From positions 13,516,001 through 13,580,000 of the forward strand of contig OX419760.1 of NCBI GenBank assembly GCA_948567375.1: a stretch of DNA of 64,000 nucleotides, read 5' to 3'. Below the pieces are notes generated by a model, which ran no database searches, was not told the origin of the DNA, and was given only the letters and a program-made list of their open reading frames with translations. Source of the stretch: Lunularia cruciata. Lineage: Eukaryota > Streptophyta > Marchantiopsida > Lunulariales > Lunulariaceae. A program made the translations under genes and the position numbers. Of this stretch, positions 32,871 to 44,962 are shown in pieces. Position 1 is the stretch's first letter, and each line of letters starts with the position of its first letter.

Positions 32871-35829
32871 ACGTACAAGTGCCAAGCTTGGGTCCATAGT
32901 ACCATCAATGTTTGGGAGGTGGCATGGCGCACAATTGCGCACATGATCCTTCCAAACAACACCATCACGTCCTTCTAACACAAGGACTCCAGATGGCAAA
33001 ACCTCGCGCACTCTCAAGATAGTGCGGCCTGTAGAAACATCAAGTGTCGTCGGTGCTGTCTGCTGTAGATATACATAGTCGCCTGGATGAAATCGACGGA
33101 TCGAGGGTATATAACCTCCTCCTCGAATGGTAGCATAGCGTAAAGTATCTCTATGCTGAGCAATCGCCAAGTTCTCGAAGGCCATCGGCATCACTCTCTG
33201 AAAGATCTCTGCACGCTGAGAACATGCGCTCATCCATACATCAGGGTCATCCAAGTCCAAAACTACAGTAGCATCTCGACAAATGGCTGCAGGTAAATCT
33301 GGATCTCGTCCATAGAGTAGAAAGTATGGAGAGAAGGATGCTAAGGAGGCTTGCCGGCTGAACCGATAGCCCATGGCCAACCAAGGTAACTGGAGATCCC
33401 AATCTCCCAAGTGGCCTCTCTGCAAACCATACTTTTGCAATCCTCTCTTCACCGTCTGAACCACTCTCTCTGCTAAGCCATCTGCCTCAGGGTGATCTCG
33501 AGATGTAGTACTGATCAATCAAAGCCTTGTCACACAAGACCTGAAACTCTCCCAAGAACTCTGTACCCTGATCAGTCAAAACCTCAGCTAGTGCACCAAA
33601 ATGACTAAGAACTCGATCCTGGAATGAGTAAGCTGTCCCTTCACTAGACTTGTCAAGAAGTGCCACCAACTCAATCCACTTGGAGAAGTGCTCCACCATC
33701 ACCAAAACATACCGATGATGTCTCACAGTCAGCGGTAAAGGTCCGGCGAAGTCCAAACTCCAACGGTAACCCAATCCCATGATAGGTAATGGGTGTAACT
33801 GTGGCGTAGGAGCATTGAATGATGCTCTAACTCGGTCACAAACCACACATCTGGCAACAAACTGCTGTACCTCGGTCTGCATACCGCGCCACCAATAATG
33901 ACTCTAGAGTAAGCTATATGTACGCTTTACTCCAAAATGTCCTAGTTCCTCATGAGCATGACGGACCAACTGTGGTCTCTGTGATGGAAGTGGTACTACT
34001 CGCACTCTACCATCCTCCCATACACGCAAAAGGTGTCTACCCTCCAATCTGAACCGTCTGGCTCGCTGAAGAACACGGTCTCTCTCCTTGGCCCCAACTG
34101 TGCCACCCACAACACCAGTGCGAAGATAGTCCATCACTAAGACATCATCATGAATGTCTCACTGAATTGTACCAATATCTTCACTCTCTGGATCTGTGAC
34201 CTCAATAACTCCTCCTGTATGCGCTGAGAGAGATACCACCAAAGTCTCTGCAAATATACACAGAAAGGCCGATGCATGCCAACCTGGCACCATCTCCTCA
34301 TCTGTCTCACCATGCCAACGTGCTCTGGTCTGATCCTACTGGCTGGGACATGGGTTTCTACTCAACCCATCTGCATCACGGTTCACCACTCCAGGTCTAT
34401 GAACAACCGTGAAATCATACTCCTGTAAAATCAGAGCCCATCGTGCAAGCTTCCCTGAAAGCTTGTCGGACTCCATCAACCACTTCAGCGGCTGATGATC
34501 AGTGATGAGAGTGAAGGGGTTACCAAATAGGTAACATCGGAAATGTGCTACTGCCCAAACTGCTGCCAAGCACTCTCCCTCATATGAACTATACTTTGCC
34601 TCTGCTGAATTGTTGGAGCGACTAGCATAGGCCACCACAAACTCCTTCTCCTCATCATCATGTTGGGTGAGCACCGCTCCAAGCCCCAACATACTCCAAT
34701 CAGTGTGAACCTGAAATGGTCGTCCCCTGATCGGTCTCCTCAAAATAGGAGCAGATGTCAACCTCTCCTTGAGCTCTACAAAAGCTCTCTCCTGCTCATC
34801 TCCCCAACACCACTCCTGTGTAAGCTTGGTCAGCTTCGTCAAGGCCTTGGCAATGGCACTAAATCCTCTAACAGAGCGGCGATAGAAGTTCGCCAACCCA
34901 AGGAATGCTCGCACTCTGCTCACATCCGTAGGCCGAGGAATACGTGCAATAGCCTCCACCTTGGTCTGCTGAACACCAAGTCCTTCGGGGTAGATAGTGT
35001 GACCCAAATACTCAACCTGGTCGTGGAAGAACCTACACTTCCCAGGATGTAGTTTGAGTCCATGAGATCTCAACCTCTCAAACACCTCCAACAATTGTCG
35101 CTCATGCTTCTCCACAGTAGTGCTATACACCAAAATGTCATCAATATAGCACCGAGCAAAATCCAGTCCAGCTAGGATCCTATCCATGACCCTCTGGAAC
35201 TCAGCGGGAGCGTTCTTTAACCCAAATGGTAAGAACCTCCACTGATATAACACATCCTTGCCGTGAGGATCAATAGCCCAAAATGCTGTCTTGGACTTAT
35301 CCTCCTCCCTGATCGGCAACTGATGATATCCCGCTCGAAGATCCAAAGTACTGAAGACCTTTGCATGCCCAATCGCATCAAAAATCTCCTCCGGTGTAGG
35401 CATGGCATACCGATCAGCCCTGGTCTGTCGGTTGATAGGACGGTAATCTCCACACATCCGCCTATCTGTATAGTTGCCATGCATATCCTTCTTGGCTGGC
35501 ATCACTGTCGCTGATGCATACTCTCCATGTGAAATCTCCACCAAACCAGCCTCAAAAAGGTCACTACTCCGGCTCTGAATCAATGTCCTCTCTATCTCAC
35601 TATATCGATAAGGACGTCGGAAAACAGGTGTGTCGCTAGTCAGCTCAATCCGTATACCAGGTCCCTTCAGAGCACCCAAATCCTTCATACTGAAGGCAAA
35701 ACAACTCGTGTGACTCCTCAAGAACCTCCAAACCCTCCGTCTTTCCTCTCCAGTAAGCTTGGGTCCAAGATCTGGCTCCCAAGTATCCTCTGTAACTGTA
35801 GTAGGAGTGGAAGACGTACTGACTTGCTG
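32718..35829 (-). pseudogene. RT - RNase H - integrase - PHD finger region, element 2
   Basis: Frame 35829-34336 is intact: RT with CGDYRPIN, LDLRAGYHQ and YIDD (35137-35148), and RNase H with FQVHTDWSMLGLGAVLTQ and the DHQPLKWLM block. It stops at TAG 34336-34338. A TGA at 34159-34161 and a TAG at 33904-33906 split the integrase zinc-binding region (HAHEELGHFG and CVVC). The core has DFAGPLPL, LTDQGTEFLG and HPEADGLAER as D, D, E, with a one-base frameshift near 33500. A segment with FHPGDYVYLQ and VLVLEGRDGV follows, then a C-terminal PHD finger (about 32718-32870): CMLC, CDSC, WHMAC and CPRC give the C4HC3 zinc ligands in order. There is no chromodomain, the usual C-terminal reader of plant Ty3 chromoviruses. 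Confidence 0.92.
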
Positions 35830-35832
35830 CTA
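35824..35832 (-). promoter_or_regulatory. Candidate read-through site, element 2
   Basis: Minus strand reads TAG (35832-35830), CAG, CAA. The stop is at exactly the same alignment position as in element 1. The last codon is CAA here but CCA in element 1, so only element 1 matches UAG-CAR-YYA fully. Confidence 0.5.
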
Positions 35833-38800
35833 CACTGGGCCCTTGGGAGCAATGGTGTCATGCTCCCGACCACTAGAGGTCCCAACCTCTGTGTGAAAAA
35901 CTCCCTCCACTCTGGCTGCAAGCTCCATACGTCCTCTGGCTGCATCCCATGTGGACCAAGGGTGTAATCCAAGTAGCCCACGCTCACCTGGATGGACTCC
36001 AAGTAGACCACTCTCCCTAGTAGCTACTGGATGTGTCCCAAGAATACCATGTCCACTCGGTCCATCGCCCCCAGCATGTGCCTGAATCGTCTCGATAGGC
36101 ACAGGGCTCACAAGTGTCCGAGTGGTGATGCCTATCAAGCGCATCCTACGCTGCTCTGCCAAACCAAGGCTCACAATCCAGGTCAAACAGTTCAGGTCCA
36201 TAGCCTGACCTAACACCTGACGCCTGGATGCCTCTGACACTGCTGGAACAGCGGTAATACCGGTGCGAAAACCCATCGCCCGCTCTCTCTCATCAGCATT
36301 GGGCTCCACCAACTGCTGTAACTATGAGTCCCAAACAAGTCCAGGTCCTCCCTCTCAAAAAGCATGAGAGCCTGGGAAACTCATGAGTGTGGGAAATGCA
36401 GCTCTAGGCTGTCCAACTAGGTTCACCACTGCCATAGGTGACCTATCAGCCACTACCACTGTCTGAGACTGACGCCCAACATCCAAGATATCATCAACAA
36501 GGATGTGGTCAAGTCGCTGAATCCCATCATAACTACGCTGTAGAACCTCTCTGGGTAAAAGGTTCGTCCACCAAAGATGAAGACGATGAGCCCGTGATCC
36601 CACTCTGGCTGCATCTAACAATACAGCAGGTCCCATCCATGAATGGACCTGATGTGTACTCGCCACCACTCTAGTGCGAGAATCACCCATCAATGGAACG
36701 TTCTCCAAAAGGTAAGCTGGAGAAACAGACTGATGAACCTGGAGATGTCGTAGTATCCGTAACATCTCCCAAAACACACCAGAACGAGGATCCTGAAGAC
36801 CCAAACCGCGGCCCACCTGTGTATGTCCCTGACATGGCCATCCAGAAATCACCAAGTGAATAGGCCTATGTCTCTCTAGGTCATGCGCCCCCAATAAGGA
36901 AATGTCTCCTGGTAAGGCCTTCTGGTAACCTCTGACTGCTGACATCGGTAATAACTCTGGATACCGATAGGCCAAGTGTGCCACATGATGTAGAGAGACT
37001 TGCCTAGCAGTCTCATCTCTCTACATACAAGTACTTCTGTACTCGGATACCCGCCTGTAACACCGCAGCTAGTCCGGTGCTAATCCCACCAAACAACTCC
37101 AATAGGCATATCCCCTCTACTGGGTACTGCCAAGCAATGAGTGTGGTATCCAGAGGTGTCAAAGCAATCGCCTCTGGAGGCTCATCCTCACACTCATCCC
37201 CTGATGGTATGAAGGCTCCACTCCAAGCCTGCTGCACCAACTGATCTGCATGCTGCTGCAATGCCTCCTCTGAACTCCACAATGGAACATCCAAGGTGGA
37301 TGGAACAATCCCACTCGTACTCCATAGCCGAGTGATCTCTCTGGTACTGGAGTATCCTCTGCATGGGCGTTCCCCTCCAACAAGTCACCAGGCCAAGTAA
37401 CTGCACCGCTGAAAGCTAAAACTGATGCTGCCATGGTCCCGGACTGTAGTGAGCCAAGACTGCCACTACTGAAACGTACTGGTAGGCGACATACTCGTCC
37501 CTCACCAGACTGCCAACCAGGTCTATAAGAGGCTGTCTCCTCCCAATAGTCAATACTGAAACCCATAGGGTATAACACTGCTCCCCCAACTAGCACATCA
37601 TAGGACTCAGCTATCGTCGCAATAGCTTGAGCTCTCACCACCGAGCTATCAGTCGGATGACCAGGCTGAACCTGGACAACAAGCTCCCCACGTGTGATGT
37701 ACTGTGTCGAACCACCACCTAGAGATGTCTGGATCTGAAATGGACACCTCTCCACATCGGTCTTCCGTAACTCCAGACCAACAACTGCAGCCTTCCCCAA
37801 CATAAGGGGCTACGCACCAGAGTCTAACAAGACTCTCTGTGGTGTATAGACCTTCCCTGAAGGTCCCACCAAACGAAAGATCCCCCTCTGGTTATCCAAT
37901 AGGACAACACCAGGTGTAAACCGCGCTCTCTCAAAGGCCGGTCTAGCTGGCAACTCCTCCAGTCTAGCCACTGCTGCCTGCCATAAACCACTGGTCGCTG
38001 AACGGATCCCATGCTCCTCAACCAAGTCAGCTCCACTACCAACCACCTCTGCTCTAGTAGTAGGAACTGCACCATCCCTACTCTCACACAACGTGGCAAC
38101 CAACCGGAACACTGGGGCTGGGTCAACTCCCAATGTAAACATGTCACTGGCTGAAAATAAAGGATGCCGCATAATCAGCTGAGCCGCCCCCAACATCATG
38201 CTAGACTCAGTCTGTGTAGTAGCAGGTGGCTGACTAGCAGGTACTCCATCAGGTACTCCATCACCACCTACCACACCTGCACTGGGACGTCTAGGAACCA
38301 TGGATGTCGTCTGCAATGCCTCAGATAGCGTGAAAGACTGGGGAAGTCTGACCTGTCTCCCAACCTCTCCTCTCTGTGGGTCCAACTCCACTGATGCTCC
38401 TCTAGGCTCTGGAGCACGTACTGCACTCCTAGTCACTGCTGCAGATGCATCCACCTGTGCTGCTCCGCACATGAAGTCCAAAGCATCTCTATCACCAGCA
38501 TATGAGGTGGAAGCCTCAGCACCCGAATCTGATCTCCTTTGAGCAATAGCCATACTAGCCAATCTCTGCTCTAACTGCTCAATCCGAGTAGCCATAGCTG
38601 TGTCAGAAGTAAGGGCAGGTACCGCACCCCTACTAGGTGTAGATCCTCTACCACCACCTCTACCACCTCGTCCTCCATGAACTGGAGCTCCTCTACTACC
38701 TGTCATAGCAGCCCTACCACTCCGTAACTCCGGGTGTAGGTCAAAACACCGGTCACTAGTATGACCAAATCTATGGCAGTGCTCACATTGCCTCTGTGCT

Positions 38801-40122
38801 GGCTGTGATGCACCAGAGGTATCAGGTCCGCTGCCCTGAGTACACTCTCTCCTATGGTGAGGTCCACCACAAGTCCAACAAGCAACACCACCACTCACTG
38901 GCTACTGTTGACCCAAAAATGAGGGTAAGGGTCTAACTCCACTAGGCCCTCCACTCGCTCCATAGGATCTGGGCTGTCCACCCTATCCTCGAAAACCAAC
39001 TGGGCGTGGTGCACTCTGCTGCACTCTAGAAGAAGTCACAACCGTGGATGAGGTCTCTCTACCAAATCCAGCTGTCACCACTCTCTCCTCCACCATGTTG
39101 AGCTCAATACGCTCAGCCAAACCAAAGACTACTGCCAAAGTGGGCGAAGTAGCCTGCAACAACGTAGCATCACGAACTCTACGTCGCAACTCCCTGTCCA
39201 GTATCCCATACCAAAACTGGACTGCCTGGGCCTCAGTAACTCCCTGAGTGAAACTGATCAGCCGCCTCATGCGAGTGTATGCCTCGCGTAGGCTCTCTCC
39301 AGCCTTCCGCTGGAACTCCTACAAGCTCCTCAGCTTGTCAGTCCGCACTCCCTGGTAGTTCTGCCTCAAACATAGGAAGAACTCCACCATGGGGTTAAAC
39401 CCCGGTACCACACCACCTCCTGCAGCGGTACCTCCACTCGTAGTAGCACTATCTCCAGCTAGTGCACCTCCACTAGCTCCACCAACACTACTCGAGCTAG
39501 AACTCGTAGGTACAGCAGACCTACTCCTGGCCACCGAACCTGAAGTGATGGAGACATAGTGTGGAGACCAATATTGTCTCCATAACTCAATCTCCTCCAA
39601 ATGAGCTCTCCTGAACTCATGGTAGTCGTCCATCGGTGGACCCTCCAAGTGCTGAAACAACCCCTTCCATGCCATGAAAGGTGTGAACAAAGTCGGGTTC
39701 CGCATCTGCTGCAGATCACACCAACTATCAAACTCCTGGATGAAGTCATCCAACTCAATGGTACCCACTGTACCAGAGTAACACCTAGGGCCTTTGGAGG
39801 CCCCATAAATCTCATCCATGTCCCACAACAACGGTGCGGACACACCAAGTGCACTCTCAACTGAATCAGCTCCTGTGTCGAACTCCAACTCAGAGTCAAT
39901 CTCCTCCCTCACTGGGACCTGAGATACAGGCTGATATCGAGTACCACTCCGAGTAAACCCACTGCGTACTGCAGGGCTAACTCCTCTGGAATCTCCAAAG
40001 AACTCCGTCGTGACCACGTAACTGCAACAGCAAACCCGAACCACCAACTGCAACCGCAAGTCGCAATTGCAAGTGCCCCACCAAGTGCCAACACCAACTA
40101 GACACCACCCACTAATGTAACT
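35830..40122 (-). pseudogene. Gag - protease - C5 DNA methyltransferase - linker region, element 2
   Basis: Collinear with 712-4997 of element 1. Breaks relative to element 1: CAG-to-TAG at 39319-39321, 38983-38985, 38902-38904, 37810-37812 (in the protease, next to DSGA) and 36322-36324; CGA-to-TGA at 36355-36357; a one-base deletion near 37337; a two-base deletion in a CT run near 37019. The methyltransferase motifs (LELFGG, WPCQGHT, ENVP) are still legible in 36355-37294. At the position where element 1 lost a base (near 36435 here) this copy is intact. The upstream limit is the in-frame stop at 40123-40125; no ATG lies in the first 100 or so codons. Confidence 0.92.
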
Positions 40123-40125
40123 CTA

Positions 40126-41317
40126 ACCGAGATAACTACACTAGGGGAAGGGCAACCTGTAACCTGCCATCATAACACGCACTCTCACGGTCTGCAGGTC
40201 ATCACTTCCTGCCTCACCGGAGAGAAACAAAGGTAGTCTGACTGGTCATCACTCTAGCCTCACCACCGAGAGCACACCAGAGCACCAACGCTCAAAAGTC
40301 AAGGCACCTCACACAAACGTGGTGCACAAACAGGAAGCAGAGAATGGAGGGGATCCAATCACAAGAAATCTAAACGAAAACCCTCCATCTCATAACACAA
40401 CACGGGATTGACTCTGCCACCATTTGGCATTTGACATAAAAGTAGTTCGTATCTAAGTCCTAAGCTACCAGGATCACCAAGAATGGGATCAAACTGCCTC
40501 TCCTAGCCAAAGCTACATGTGTATAGATAACAGTGGTACAGTCACTATGACAACAAGTGAGGGTGGACCAGTTGGCTAGGGCACCAGTCTAGGAACAAGA
40601 GATCTAGGGGTCAAACCCTGTTGCGCACAATCTAGCAAGAAAGGCAGATTTTGCCAACCAATGACCAAGATCTACACTAAACTAGCTAGCCTCACGCCAG
40701 CAAGCTGGCTTGCTGGCCCTTCTAGGCCTTCGTAGCCTCTCATAGCCCACAACCCTATGCCTCGAAGCCTCGAAACGCCGAAATTCAGCCAAATGAGGCC
40801 TTTCTTGTTGCCACTTCGAACCTCCTCCAAAATTGGCGAAACTCCTCCAAACTAGCGAAACTTCTCCAAATCTGGCCAAACAACGAAACTCCTCCAATTC
40901 TGGCCCAAAATCTGACGTAAACACTAAAGATGGATGTCCGCCAAATCCCCCGCTAACTTTCCACTCGAGCCAAATTGACAAAACTGGTTTTTCCAAATCA
41001 CAATTTCATGAGAAGAGCTTTCCAACTCCACCTTCAATTTCACTTTCTGAGCCCAACTCGCAACAAATTGGTCCTGCCTTCACCTCCGGAGCTCAAAATC
41101 ACAACATTGCTCGAAAATTGCTCCTTCTTTGCTCAAAATTTGGCCAGCGCTTCCGCACACCGTCCGCCTAACTGCCAAATTTGCATCAACTACACGAGCT
41201 TCTGCACACTAGGGAAACATAGAACCTGAATCGAGCTACCATGATCCACCGAGCTTGGAGATACCACCAACACTCAACGTTCCTGCACCCGATTTCCACC
41301 TGACTTCACTTCTCTGA
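40126..41317 (-). other. 5' leader of element 2
   Basis: About 1.2 kb, matching the leader of element 1 except for small indels. Includes the short tandem array near 40820-40905. No long frame; the ORFs seen on the plus strand here are not conserved between copies. Confidence 0.7.
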
Positions 41318-41787
41318 TGTAATCAGATTGCTTAACACTTTCAACTCAACTCAACTCAGATCAATACTTGATCTGTCACTCTATAAACTGCCAACAACTG
41401 GGCACTGATTACAGTCAAGCCACACCCACTCAAGCATAGAGAATCCAGGTGACGCTCGCCGGCCTCTGTCCACCATAGCCAGGAACTCGAAGGTTCAACA
41501 TCAGAGAAGTGAGCTCTCTGGAGCTCACTTCGAAACTATACCCCTGGACTCGAGCTAGCCCTGAAACCCTAACGGTCCCGCTGACGGCACACTCGACGGT
41601 GCAAACGGTGCAAAGTGACGGTGTGCCACACCGTGAAGTCAGTACCCTGAACACGAAATCTAACCATCAAAAAATAGTCCCTGAGAAACAGCTAGAATAA
41701 CTCTAACTACCATCACTGGAACTCCAGTGTCCGAGCATCTAGATGGAACTCCAACTAGATGCGGAACTACAAATAAATGGCGTGACA
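41318..41787 (-). repeat. 5' LTR of element 2
   Basis: 470 bp, TG...CA. It carries a private short duplication near 41744-41760 (AACTAGATG repeated) and AAATAAATGG instead of AAATGG. The 107-bp repeat seen at the 3' end is absent on this side; host sequence starts at 41788. Confidence 0.88.
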
Positions 41788-42271
41788 AAAATGAGGACTC
41801 TTTTAAATATACATCGGAACAATCCAATATGAATATTATTACACATTGACCGCTTGAGTGACTCTCAATTTTGCTTGTGCCCTTTGCAAACGACTGGAAG
41901 ACTGTTTCCCCATATATCGACCAAAAGACCCCCGAGCATTTCAGGTGAACATTAAAAGTGTTACCGATTCCGGCTGTCTTTTCTGTCACTCCTCCAGCAG
42001 ATTCTTATTATGATTCTACAGAACAATAGGAAAGCTCGTTATAGCAGACATGTCGAAGATAGAACAGAGTAAACCCGAGCCAGGGGTCTGAGACTCTGAG
42101 GAAGACCTTTTGTAAACTTTTGGGGACAGGGGAAGTACAGTGCTTTACCAGTCCACTCTCGATACGGAATCTCCTCTTCATTCTCTAAGCTGCCTTGTTG
42201 AATTCCACATGCTCTAATTTCGAGAAGTGCTTTTGAAATTTTTATAACCAGTAGGAGGAACTGAGTGTATC
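41788..42271. other. HISN3 upstream region between element 2 and the start codon
   Basis: Only 484 bp separate the LTR edge from the HISN3 ATG, so this stretch must hold the gene's 5' UTR and whatever core promoter remains. The element is transcribed away from the gene. Confidence 0.6.
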
Positions 42272-44962
42272 ATGGCGGCTTCAGCTACGACGGGGAATTT
42301 CCGGGCTCTAAGCCGCTGTTCTGTCCCCGGAACAAGTTCTTACAGACTTCTGGGCGGGGGAGAAATGGCTTCTGCGAAATTGAGCAAGACGTGCATTGCT
42401 GATGGATTTTATGATTCGGAAAGAGCAGGTCTTTGTATTACTCGTGCATCATCTACGAGTGTGTCGCAGAAAGGCGCTGTCAAGTTCCGTCCATGCATCG
42501 ACATCCACAAGGTTTGGATCTCCTTGTTGCCGCTCATGCCCTAGTTCTACGATCGTTCACCAAGATTGGATCCTCTTCTTCTCATTTTGCGTGTCTCAGT
42601 TCATTCGTGCGACTTGCACCATACCGTCAGGTTTGTTGTGGAATGGTTACGACATGCACTGAAATTTAAGTTCATCACTATAAAAAAATCTGATTACATT
42701 TGTAGAGGGAGTTTTAAGACGCAAATTATTTGCTTTACAGGGAAAGGTAAAACAAATTGTTGGATCCACCTTACGTGATCTTCCCAACGAAGGGGAAACT
42801 TCAGATACAGGGGCGCCTCTGGTCACCAACTTTGTTTCAGAGATATCTTCAGGTGAATTTGCACGGATGTACAGGAATGATGGTTTAGAAGGTGGCCATG
42901 TAATAATGCTTGGTGCCGACCAAGCTAGTCAGGATGCAGCGCTGGAAGCATTGCACGCTTACCCTGGTACGTAAAATTTTAAGCGATAATTTCAGCATAG
43001 AGATTCGTCAATGACTTGTATCACGTCGTGTTTGTGCTCATATTTCCTTTCTCGGTGATCGCTTTGACAGGTGGTCTGCAGCTGGGTGGTGGTGTCAACC
43101 CCGACAATGCTATGAGATATTTGGATGCTGGCGCTAGCCACGTTATCGTTACTTCTGTAAGTTTTTTGCTTCCAACATTAACTTTTGCTTCTTGAGCTTT
43201 ACGAAACGGTTTTAGAATTCTAATGAACCAACTTCTTGGATAACAAACCTTATCTTTCGATGATGTCAAAAGGAAGATAATGTCAGGATAATGTTGTGAA
43301 CCTCAAACATATACCCCGACATTTCGTTGTCCTCCGGGTAAAGCGTGGTTGCGATAAGCATTACTTCACTAAATGTGGATAGAAAGATCCCCCGTTCTTC
43401 GAACTGCTTCTGCATCCCATTGCTCAAGTAAAGTGGTTCGATGGATCTCACTTAGTGATTCATTAGTCTTCACCTTTTATGTCGGGAACTGTTTCAGGAT
43501 TTCATCCTTAGAGCGTTGACTGGTCTGAACTGTGAAGAGAAGAGACTCGTGAAATTGATCTACCAGCTCTGGAGTATATCACATTTTTTGCAGTAATGAT
43601 ATCTGACTGAAGTGACTTTGTTATCCAGTATGTGTTCAGTGAGGGCAAGATGGACTCAGAAAGATTAAATCTCCTCGTCGATACGGTTGGTAAGAGCCGA
43701 TTAGTTCTGGATCTGAGCTGCAGAAAGAAGGTAGATGTTTATGCTGCTATTCATTGTTTTATTCTCAACTGTAAAAGTACAGCTAGCAGCCTGATTCGCC
43801 GATCCTATTAGTCCTGGTAATTGTCGTAAAGGTTAATGCTCTTCTTGTTGCCACCAGTAGCAGTAGACTTCTGTATATAGACATGAACCTCATAAAGAAT
43901 TGCCTCTGATTCTACTACATATTCTATCTATCCTGTATTATTCAGTACCTTCAGTCTGCATCTAAGTTCCAGAATTTTTGTTCGGCAGGACGGACAATAT
44001 ATGGTTGTAACAGACCGCTGGCAGCGGTTTAGTGATCTGGTGGTGAACGAGGAAACTCTTCAGAAGCTGGCAGCATCAGCAGATGAGTTTTTGGTTCATG
44101 GAGTTGACGTAGAGGGTAAAAGGTACGGCTGCAAACCTTAGCTGTTTTACCCGTACTGTAAGGTGATGATGACCCTCAATCTCGAAGCGTGGGAGTTCTA
44201 CTGAATTTAATTGGAAGGCTACCTGTAGATATCGTTCACCCCTTGGTTTCCTCCAAAACTTCTTGATCCTCTGAGGTTTCTCCTCCAGCACATTATTATC
44301 CTCACCTGCTGTCTTCTTCATGTTATGAGGTTTGATAAAGTTCTTTCTTGGGAACTCTTTTTGTTAGCTGTTCTGATCCTTATACCCCACCAGACCCCGA
44401 CTAGGGCATGTAAGTGTACCTGCGTGAAGGCTGAAAACCTGATTTCGAGTTTTGCGTCTGAATGTGCGCAGATTAGGAGTCGACGAGGAGCTAGTCAGAC
44501 TTCTTGGCATGTGGTCACCGGTAAGCTTACTACAACAATCATATGTGAACCCATTTTACTGGTGAAATCTGACCTAAAGTTGTTAAGGGATCAGTTGTAT
44601 GTGCTGCTTTGATTGTTCCTTTGAACTTTCATTATAGGTTGGGACCTGGTTGTTAAACTAGTCTCAAGGAATGTTATGATCTTAGATCGTGATGGAGATT
44701 GTCTTTCTTATAGATAGATGTTCGTGGGTGAGCAGAAGAACAGGATCATTTACTTATGCTTGTCACCGTAACTTTCGTTTCGTTACAGATACCGGTCACA
44801 TATGCCGGTGGTGCAAGTACACTGGCTGACCTTGAGCACATTAGAGAAGCAGGATATGGGGCTGTAGATGTTACTGTTGGGAGTGCCCTTGATATATTTG
44901 GTGGCGATCTTCCTTATCAAGAAGTTGTTGCTTGGCACAAAAGGCAGACTGTTGCAGCATAG
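42272..44962 (+). CDS. HISN3: ProFAR isomerase (HisA), histidine biosynthesis, plastid-targeted
   Basis: Seven exons with consistent phases: 42272-42511, 42741-42966, 43071-43156, 43629-43730, 43989-44122, 44472-44520, 44789-44962; 1011 nt, 336 residues. The first roughly 70 residues are Ser/Ala/Thr/Arg-rich, a plausible plastid transit peptide. The (beta/alpha)8 barrel follows: [17 protein letters not shown] with the catalytic-base Asp of strand 1, [64 protein letters not shown], then [10 protein letters not shown] and [13 protein letters not shown], the two phosphate-binding loops. The enzyme opens the ring of N'-5'-ProFAR (EC 5.3.1.16), a middle step of plastid histidine synthesis. The order and indels are those of the plant/fungal-type HisA rather than the bacterial one. 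The start ATG is the first in the frame. Confidence 0.95.

Larger units (their letters stand above)
31887..41787 (-). mobile_element. Ty3/gypsy LTR retrotransposon, element 2 (complete span, decayed)
   Basis: Same family as element 1, on the minus strand, with both ends in the window. Order from high to low coordinates: 5' LTR (41318-41787), leader, gag, knuckles, protease, methyltransferase, linker, UAG, reverse transcriptase, RNase H, integrase, PHD finger, polypurine tract (32551-32560), then a compound 3' end. At least eleven breaks interrupt the frames, so it cannot be autonomous. A clean target-site duplication is not seen: the flanks read AAAAA on the left and AAAAT on the right. Confidence 0.93.

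Noticed and set aside
41290-41317. Primer-binding site next to the 5' LTR
   Set aside because: Contains ATCAGAG as in initiator-Met tRNA sites but lacks the leading TGG; match too weak to call.
31881-41792. Target-site duplication for element 2 (A-rich 5-mers at both ends)
   Set aside because: AAAAA and AAAAT match at four of five bases in AT-rich DNA; not convincing, and the compound 3' end makes the true border uncertain.
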